This document shows positions 7,452 through 11,123 of a stretch of DNA of 11,123 nucleotides, in pieces. Origin of the DNA: CAYWMP01 sp964459445. Its GTDB lineage: Bacteria; Desulfobacterota; DSM-4660; Desulfatiglandales; HGW-15. The stretch spans positions 1 to 11,123 of the forward strand of contig CAYWMP010000190.1 in assembly GCA_964459445.1 (NCBI GenBank), read 5' to 3'. Every line of letters starts with the position of its first letter. The stretch's first letter is position 1. The notes under the pieces are model-generated. The model had not been told where the DNA came from. It saw nothing but the letters and a program-made list of their open reading frames with translations, and did no database searches. Both the position numbers and the translations under genes were made by a program.

Positions 7452-7580
7452 ATCGTCAAAAGCACCGCATGAAGCGGGGTTTCGATATAGCTATATCGGA
7501 ACCAATTTGGAGAGCTTGAGTGACAATAATAAGTAAGCTTATTATTGTTATCAGGTGATCCACATAAGGCTTTTGACGAT
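7452..7580. repeat. 129-bp element with 12-bp terminal inverted repeats and internal palindromes (MITE-like)
   Basis: The ends ATCGTCAAAAGC (7452-7463) and GCTTTTGACGAT (7569-7580) are perfect 12-bp inverted repeats. Inside lies a 26-base palindrome at 7478-7503 whose core CGATATAGCTATATCG (7483-7498) is perfect. A second hairpin pairs ACAATAATAAG (7523-7533) with CTTATTATTGT (7538-7548) around a TAAG loop and extends outward three more pairs with wobbles. It encodes nothing recognisable, and I see no clear target-site duplication at its edges. A non-autonomous mobile element is one reading; a structured RNA or bidirectional transcription barrier between convergent genes is another. Confidence 0.6.
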
Positions 7581-7638
7581 CTATTCAAATATTCCGCGGC
7601 CCATGATATTGCTTTGAGTTCTCAGTGAGAGATAAAGC

Positions 7639-7663
7639 ATCCTGGCAATCATGTTTATCCTGT
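7639..7663. repeat. TTTATCCTGTC-type dispersed repeat, right copy
   Basis: This is the inverted, diverged partner of the stretch at 7407-7425: its reverse complement reads GACAGGATAAACATGATT and then GCCAGGATG. It lies about 50 bp beyond the 3' end of the dehydratase gene. Confidence 0.4.
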
Positions 7664-7711
7664 CTGATACCTCCTGGACTGTTGCCTCAAATCTTGCTTA
7701 CCGTATCATTC

Positions 7712-9124
7712 CTACTTCTCTGAAGAGTCTATTCCGCATAGTTTAAACGCATAGGACTTTGCAGATTCCAGGTCCGCCAAACGCGAGATCATGATCTTTT
7801 GGGCCTGAGGGGATCCCGCGCCGTGAATGGATTCGGTGAGGTAGGATACTGAACCCGTTCCCAAAGTGATGTTTTCTATGAGGCGAAGTATCCGAATCCG
7901 TCTTTCAGCATCCACGCCCGTTTTTCCAACCAGGTATTTCTTTACATAATCGCCGATTTGCGGATTGTCCTTGTCCAGGAGGGAAGGCATGGTCACCAAT
8001 ATGCCGCCTGCGATGTCCTGGGCCAGCCGGGATATTTCAAAGGGAAACCGCGTTACATTGAGCTTGCAGACATTGGCCATGAGGGGATCTACCGCGTAAG
8101 CGCCACTTGGGGTCATGTAGCCTTTGCCGGCGCTCGCCAGGGCGCCCGCGTGCAGTGTTTCGTTGAGATGGACCATCTCTGCCAGTTTGTCCTTGATGTG
8201 TGAACTCCTGTGTGTCCCATGGGCTTCTGCAATGGCCGCAGTCGCGCCGATGAGGACGTCCCCGACCCCAACCTTGCATCCGCCGTAGCTGGCCCTGTGG
8301 TGTGCTGCAAAGAGCTCCACGAGCCTGCCGGCCATCTGGTATTCCCCTTTCATGAAGATTCTCTCCTCGGGTATAAAGACATCATCGAAAACCACCAGGG
8401 CCTCGCAGCCGCCGTAATGGAAATTGCCCACATCCAATCGCCCATCCTCGAGGCGTCTGGTATCCGAGGGCTGTCGTCCGTAAATGAAGGTAACTCCTTT
8501 TGTATCCGCCGGAATAGCAAAGGCGACGGCGTAGTCTTTGTCCTGTTCCCTCAAGGCCCTTGTCGGAACGACGACCAGTTCATGGGAATTGACCCCTCCG
8601 GTAATATGCATCTTTGCGCCCCGTACGAGTATTCCGCCATTTCTTTCATCAACCACATGCAGATACTGATCTTTATCTTCTTGTTCTGAAGGCGGGAGAC
8701 TCCTGTCTCCTTTAGTATCGGTCATACAGGCAGCGGTGACAAGATCGTTTCCCTGGATGTATTTGACATAGTCTTTGAAACGGTCGTGGTAACTGGAACC
8801 CTTTTCCCGATCCAATTCATGCGTGATGGCATAGACCGTATTTATACAGTCAAGACCCGCGCAACGCTGAAAGCAACAGGCCGTCTCCCTGCCCATCTCG
8901 CGAAGCATGAGGATCTTGTTGACCAGGTCATCCACACTGTGTTGAACGTGAGTAAAGCGGTTTATGGATTCTCCGGTAAGATGTGATTGGGCCGTAAAAA
9001 GATCCGCTCTTTTCCCCTCTTCGGCCTGCTCAAATGTTTCAGCCATGGCCATGGCCGGAGGCGCCGATATGGGATGATCGACAATGCTCTCCACCTCTTC
9101 GCCCTGAACAAAAACCCGATGGTC
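7712..9124 (-). CDS. abfD: 4-hydroxybutyryl-CoA dehydratase / vinylacetyl-CoA isomerase family protein, 5' end in assembly gap
   Basis: This FAD and [4Fe-4S] enzyme dehydrates 4-hydroxybutyryl-CoA to crotonyl-CoA by a ketyl-radical mechanism. It is known from aminobutyrate fermentation and archaeal carbon fixation. Numbering from the in-frame GTG at 9094, all cluster ligands of the Clostridium aminobutyricum enzyme are present: Cys74 and Cys78 in CCFQRC (C99/C103 there) and His266/Cys273 in HRASYGGC (H292/C299). The catalytic residues Thr165 (T190), Glu231 (E257), Lys274 (K300) and Glu421 in TESIHGAGSPQ (E455) also match. The GTG is not the start: ten upstream codons, DHRVFVQGEE, align with family sequence RVYMFGEKIE, so about 17 codons lie in the N gap. 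Retention of the ligands argues against a HpaB-type monooxygenase. Substrate range may differ from the clostridial enzyme. Confidence 0.9.
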   Translation of the reverse strand, partial: DHRVFVQGEEVESIVDHPISAPPAMAMAETFEQAEEGKRADLFTAQSHLTGESINRFTHVQHSVDDLVNKILMLREMGRETACCFQRCAGLDCINTVYAITHELDREKGSSYHDRFKDYVKYIQGNDLVTAACMTDTKGDRSLPPSEQEDKDQYLHVVDERNGGILVRGAKMHITGGVNSHELVVVPTRALREQDKDYAVAFAIPADTKGVTFIYGRQPSDTRRLEDGRLDVGNFHYGGCEALVVFDDVFIPEERIFMKGEYQMAGRLVELFAAHHRASYGGCKVGVGDVLIGATAAIAEAHGTHRSSHIKDKLAEMVHLNETLHAGALASAGKGYMTPSGAYAVDPLMANVCKLNVTRFPFEISRLAQDIAGGILVTMPSLLDKDNPQIGDYVKKYLVGKTGVDAERRIRILRLIENITLGTGSVSYLTESIHGAGSPQAQKIMISRLADLESAKSYAFKLCGIDSSEK

Positions 9125-9224
9125 NNNNNNNNNNNNNNNNNNNNNNNNNNNNNNNNNNNNNNNNNNNNNNNNNNNNNNNNNNNNNNNNNNNNNNNNNNNN
9201 NNNNNNNNNNNNNNNNNNNNNNNN
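9125..9224. other. Assembly gap (100 N)
   Basis: This is exactly 100 unknown bases, a length often used as a placeholder, so the true distance may differ. The gap hides the start codon and ribosome-binding site of the dehydratase gene and possibly more. Confidence 0.97.
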
Positions 9225-9610
9225 CGATAAGTTTAACATCTATGGGGGATGGTCGCAATCATCTCTTGAAGTATCCATGATTCAGACACTTGAATACTGA
9301 TCAATAGCTGCGATACCTATTCACCGCTGAGTCGCAAAGAATGCAGAGATTTTTTTTGCCTTCCGCTGACCCGCCGCCGCATTGGCTATGGCAAAGCAGG
9401 GACGCCGGAAGGCTAAAAGATATCTTGAAATTGTAAGAACAAATGACGCGAACCGTTTATATGTATAACCTTGATTATGCCATTCCCCTCAGTGATGAGG
9501 CACTTTTCATTTACCGTCCTCTCAACGGCAAATGAAAAAAGGCTTTTCTCAGCGTCCTCGGCGTCTTTGCGGTGAAATAGATATGGCTTTGAAATGTTAC
9601 AGGGCAATCC
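9225..9610. other. Gene-free region between the dehydratase and nitrilase genes
   Basis: The 386 bp to the right of the gap carry no credible gene. The only ORF of note (9413-9607, minus) is a translation of repeat DNA. The region contains a pair of inverted repeats at 9317-9580 enclosing two further hairpins. Any promoter of the dehydratase gene should lie here or in the gap, but I cannot point to one. No U-tract terminator is seen after the nitrilase gene. Confidence 0.65.
9317..9580. repeat. Inverted repeat pair of the CTCTGCGTCTTTGCGGTGAA type with nested hairpins
   Basis: The left arm (9317-9349) and the reverse complement of the right arm (9547-9580) both begin CTATT(T)CACCGC and end GAGA, matching at about 25 of 33 positions with one gap. 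The right arm on the plus strand contains GGCGTCTTTGCGGTGAA, a pattern I recall as a very common dispersed intergenic repeat. Between the arms are two hairpins: GCCTTCCG (9358-9365) with CGGAAGGC (9406-9413), and a 13-of-14-bp stem (9504-9517 with 9525-9538). T8 precedes the first hairpin rather than following it, so it is not a plus-strand terminator. Confidence 0.6.
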
Positions 9611-10612
9611 TCAATTACGGGCGGTATCCTCGTCTCCCGCTTCGGGACCCGGTTCAGATATCTCATCAAAATGGCGCGTCATCTCTTCAACTACCGGACG
9701 TGGAGAGCGATCGATCAGGAGTCGAAGGATATCCGGTCTTGAATAGTGCCCCACCGTGTCGAGCACGTTTTTCTGCTGCGTGATGGTCTTGAGATTGATT
9801 TCAGCAACGGCCATCCCCTCGCCTTCCGGTAAAGGGCCGGCAAGATAAAGCCCATAGGGAGATACGATGCCCGTGCAAAGGCCGCCTTTTAGATACTTTG
9901 CCAAGGGCTCTTTCTTGGCGATTTCAGTTCGTTGCTCTACAGATAACCATCCCGTAGCATTGACTACAAAGGCCCCTGATTCCACGGCGTGGTGCCGAAT
10001 CGCCGCATCGATCTGCTCTGACATGGAATCGCCTCCCATGGACCCGGGGAAATGGGAACAATGGATCTCTTCCCGTTCACAGATCAACGCATACCGCGCC
10101 AGGGGCATGTAGTGCTCCCAGCAGATAAGCGCACCGATGCGCCCGACTGCGGTATCAAAAGCCTTGAGACCGCTGCCGTCACCCCACCCCCATATCATGC
10201 GTTCATGAAATGTGGGCATGATCTTTCGTCTTTTGCCAAGCAGCGAGCCGTCTGAGTCCAAAACCAATTGGGTATTGTACAGGCTGTACCCTTCCCTCTC
10301 GTTGACGCCGATGACCACAACCATTCCGGCCTTTTTTACAGCAGCCGCTAATGCATCCGTAACGGGCCCCGGAACTTGGACAGCTTGCTCATGAAGCTTC
10401 CCGTGGCGTTCAGCAATGACCGCCGGCGGTTCCACCCAGGCAAAATAGGGATAGTTGGGGATGATTGTCTCCGGAAAAACTGCAAGTTCTATCCCTTCCT
10501 GACCGCATCTTTCGATGCTTTTAACAATCTTTTCCAACGTGCCGTCCCTGTCGAAAAGGACCGGCGAGAGTTGTACAGCAGCCGCGCGAAAGGTCTTTTC
10601 AGTTTTTACCAT
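9611..10612 (-). CDS. Nitrilase (carbon-nitrogen hydrolase superfamily, branch 1)
   Basis: The predicted reaction is hydrolysis of an organic nitrile to the carboxylic acid and ammonia in the cytoplasm. Counting from the ATG at 10612 (333 residues), the catalytic triad is Glu48 in FPET, Lys130 in KRRKIMPT and Cys164 in ICWEHYMPL. The second structural glutamate, Glu137, lies in HERMIWGWGDG. The CWEHYMPL context and the GHYSRPDILRL motif near the C-terminus fit true nitrilases rather than amidases or carbamoylases of the same fold. The frame is open further upstream, to a TTG at 10663 and an ATG at 10627. I choose 10612 because GGAG lies nine bases before it and because the family's MxxxxxFRAAAVQLSP opening follows directly. 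Substrate preference is unknown, and cyanide-type activity cannot be excluded. It lies upstream of the dehydratase gene on the same strand, but the repeat block and the gap leave cotranscription uncertain. Confidence 0.92.
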   Translation of the reverse strand: MVKTEKTFRAAAVQLSPVLFDRDGTLEKIVKSIERCGQEGIELAVFPETIIPNYPYFAWVEPPAVIAERHGKLHEQAVQVPGPVTDALAAAVKKAGMVVVIGVNEREGYSLYNTQLVLDSDGSLLGKRRKIMPTFHERMIWGWGDGSGLKAFDTAVGRIGALICWEHYMPLARYALICEREEIHCSHFPGSMGGDSMSEQIDAAIRHHAVESGAFVVNATGWLSVEQRTEIAKKEPLAKYLKGGLCTGIVSPYGLYLAGPLPEGEGMAVAEINLKTITQQKNVLDTVGHYSRPDILRLLIDRSPRPVVEEMTRHFDEISEPGPEAGDEDTARN

Positions 10613-10730
10613 GGCTTCTATCTCCATCTTGGTATATATCTTTTTCTTACTTTTGTTTTCCAAGTTGCCAGCTTCAAAGCCTTTGTTTTTCAGTCTCTAT
10701 CAAAGCTGGGTTTAGTGTCTTTGGGATATT

Positions 10731-10839
10731 GAATATCGAATAACGAACAAGGAATTTCGAACCTCAGAAGTTTTGGAGAGAAAAACCTAAGCCTTTCACT
10801 TCGATATTCTGCGGTTTCTTGTTCTGCGGTTCTGCGGTT
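10731..10839. repeat. Inverted GAATATCGAA / TTCGATATTC repeat block with TTCTGCGGT copies
   Basis: GAATATCGAA (10731-10740) and TTCGATATTC (10800-10809) are perfect inverted repeats. The left side continues TAACGAACAAGGAATTTCGA. The right side contains three TTCTGCGGT copies (10807-10815, 10822-10830, 10830-10838) followed by A8. Strings of this GAATATCGAATAACGAACAAGG type are, from memory, widespread dispersed intergenic repeats in environmental bacteria. Nothing here looks coding. Confidence 0.55.
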
Positions 10840-10880
10840 CAAAAAAAAGGACTTTCAGTCAGCATAGAAATTTACCTGCT

Positions 10881-10961
10881 TTACGCCGGCAATGATTCAA
10901 TCTCCTGAAATAGTCGTTCCACTTTATCCCATCGTTCTGACCCTGGAAAGCGAATTTTCAT
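10881..10961 (-). CDS. Doubtful 26-codon ORF, possibly a truncated gene
   Basis: This short frame opens with MKIRFPGSERWDKVERL and ends in SLPA before TAA. An AGAGGA-like sequence lies about ten bases before the ATG, and the composition is protein-like (charged and amphipathic). I do not recognise the family. It could be a real microprotein, the 5' remnant of a gene cut by the neighbouring repeat block, or chance; 26 codons are too few to decide. Confidence 0.2.
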   Translation of the reverse strand: MKIRFPGSERWDKVERLFQEIESLPA

Positions 10962-11123
10962 AAGGTTACAGTCCTCTTGCAAGCTTTGATAGTGAATCCG
11001 CCAAGTAGTATTTATTGTTTAAATTGAACTATTTAGCAGCTTCCGCTTGACAAGCATAGATTGATCGATGACCATATTTAGACTGTAATGAAAGGAACCA
11101 CGGCGGACAAACATGGCCCTTAA

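Larger units (their letters stand above)
7220..7711. other. Gene-free convergent intergenic region with repeat remnants
   Basis: These 492 bp separate the 3' ends of livF and the dehydratase gene. No credible gene is present: the longest ORF (7283-7519, TTG start) has no ribosome-binding site and runs through a palindrome. The region holds three repeat-like stretches, described separately, and a 129-bp palindromic element. I see no classical hairpin plus U-tract terminator for either gene. Confidence 0.7.
10613..11123. other. Mostly non-coding region upstream of the nitrilase gene
   Basis: These 511 bp carry the nitrilase leader (GGAG at 10622-10625 on the minus strand, with a weak TTGGAA...TATATA promoter-like pair at 10663-10633 whose 19-base spacing is poor), an inverted-repeat block, and one very short ORF. 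The right end (after 10970) shows nothing I can identify; a TTGACA at 11047-11052 has no well-placed -10 partner. Confidence 0.55.

Noticed and set aside
7283..7519. 78-codon TTG-start ORF after livF.
   Set aside because: It has no ribosome-binding site, runs through a dispersed repeat and a perfect palindrome, and shows no recognisable protein.
8210..8689. 159-codon ORF on the plus strand.
   Set aside because: It lies antisense inside the dehydratase gene, whose conserved residues are on the minus strand. The translation resembles no family and ends in low-complexity sequence.
9350..9413. T8 run next to an 8-bp hairpin as an intrinsic terminator.
   Set aside because: On the plus strand the T-run precedes the stem, and on the minus strand the stem is followed by A-residues, so it has terminator polarity on neither strand.
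11019..11114. 31-codon minus-strand ORF at the right edge, open to the window end.
   Set aside because: It is too short to judge, has no clear ribosome-binding site and no recognisable motif; it could be the tail of a gene outside the window but nothing supports that.

Overview
The window looks like a draft or metagenome scaffold (it contains a 100-base run of N) from an anaerobic Gram-negative bacterium, most plausibly a member of the Desulfobacterota (former Deltaproteobacteria). The evidence is a CoA ligase linked to a liv-type importer with a periplasmic binding protein, an oxygen-sensitive 4-hydroxybutyryl-CoA dehydratase-type enzyme, and intergenic regions crowded with short dispersed repeats. 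The taxonomic call is inference, since no rRNA or marker gene is present.

Region 1 (1-7219, plus strand) is one probable operon of six genes. In order they are an AMP-forming acyl-CoA synthetase whose 5' end lies before the window, livG (ATPase), livH and livM (permeases), a LivK-like periplasmic binding protein, and livF (second ATPase). All parts of a branched-chain-amino-acid-type (HAAT) ABC importer are present and look intact. The leading CoA ligase suggests that the imported solute is a carboxylic acid trapped as its CoA thioester, rather than an amino acid. Hairpins sit on both sides of the binding-protein gene, and that gene has the best ribosome-binding site in the window. This suggests its mRNA is processed or expressed apart from the rest.

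Region 2 (7220-7711) is a gene-free stretch between convergent transcription units. It holds remnants of dispersed intergenic repeats and a 129-bp element with 12-bp perfect terminal inverted repeats and two long internal palindromes.

Region 3 (7712-10612, minus strand) holds two genes read right to left. The upstream one is a branch-1 nitrilase with an intact Glu-Lys-Cys catalytic set. Downstream lies a 4-hydroxybutyryl-CoA dehydratase homologue with all four [4Fe-4S] ligands, whose first ~17 codons fall inside the N gap. A block of nested inverted repeats lies between them.

Region 4 (10613-11123) is mostly non-coding, with another inverted-repeat block and one doubtful 26-codon ORF.

Taken together, the genes could support uptake and activation of small carboxylates, with nitrile hydrolysis and a radical-type dehydratase feeding 4-hydroxyacyl- or crotonyl-CoA metabolism. 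No single gene proves that these steps are one pathway. I did not find an unmistakably new system. The most unusual features are the structured repeats and the transporter-CoA ligase coupling.
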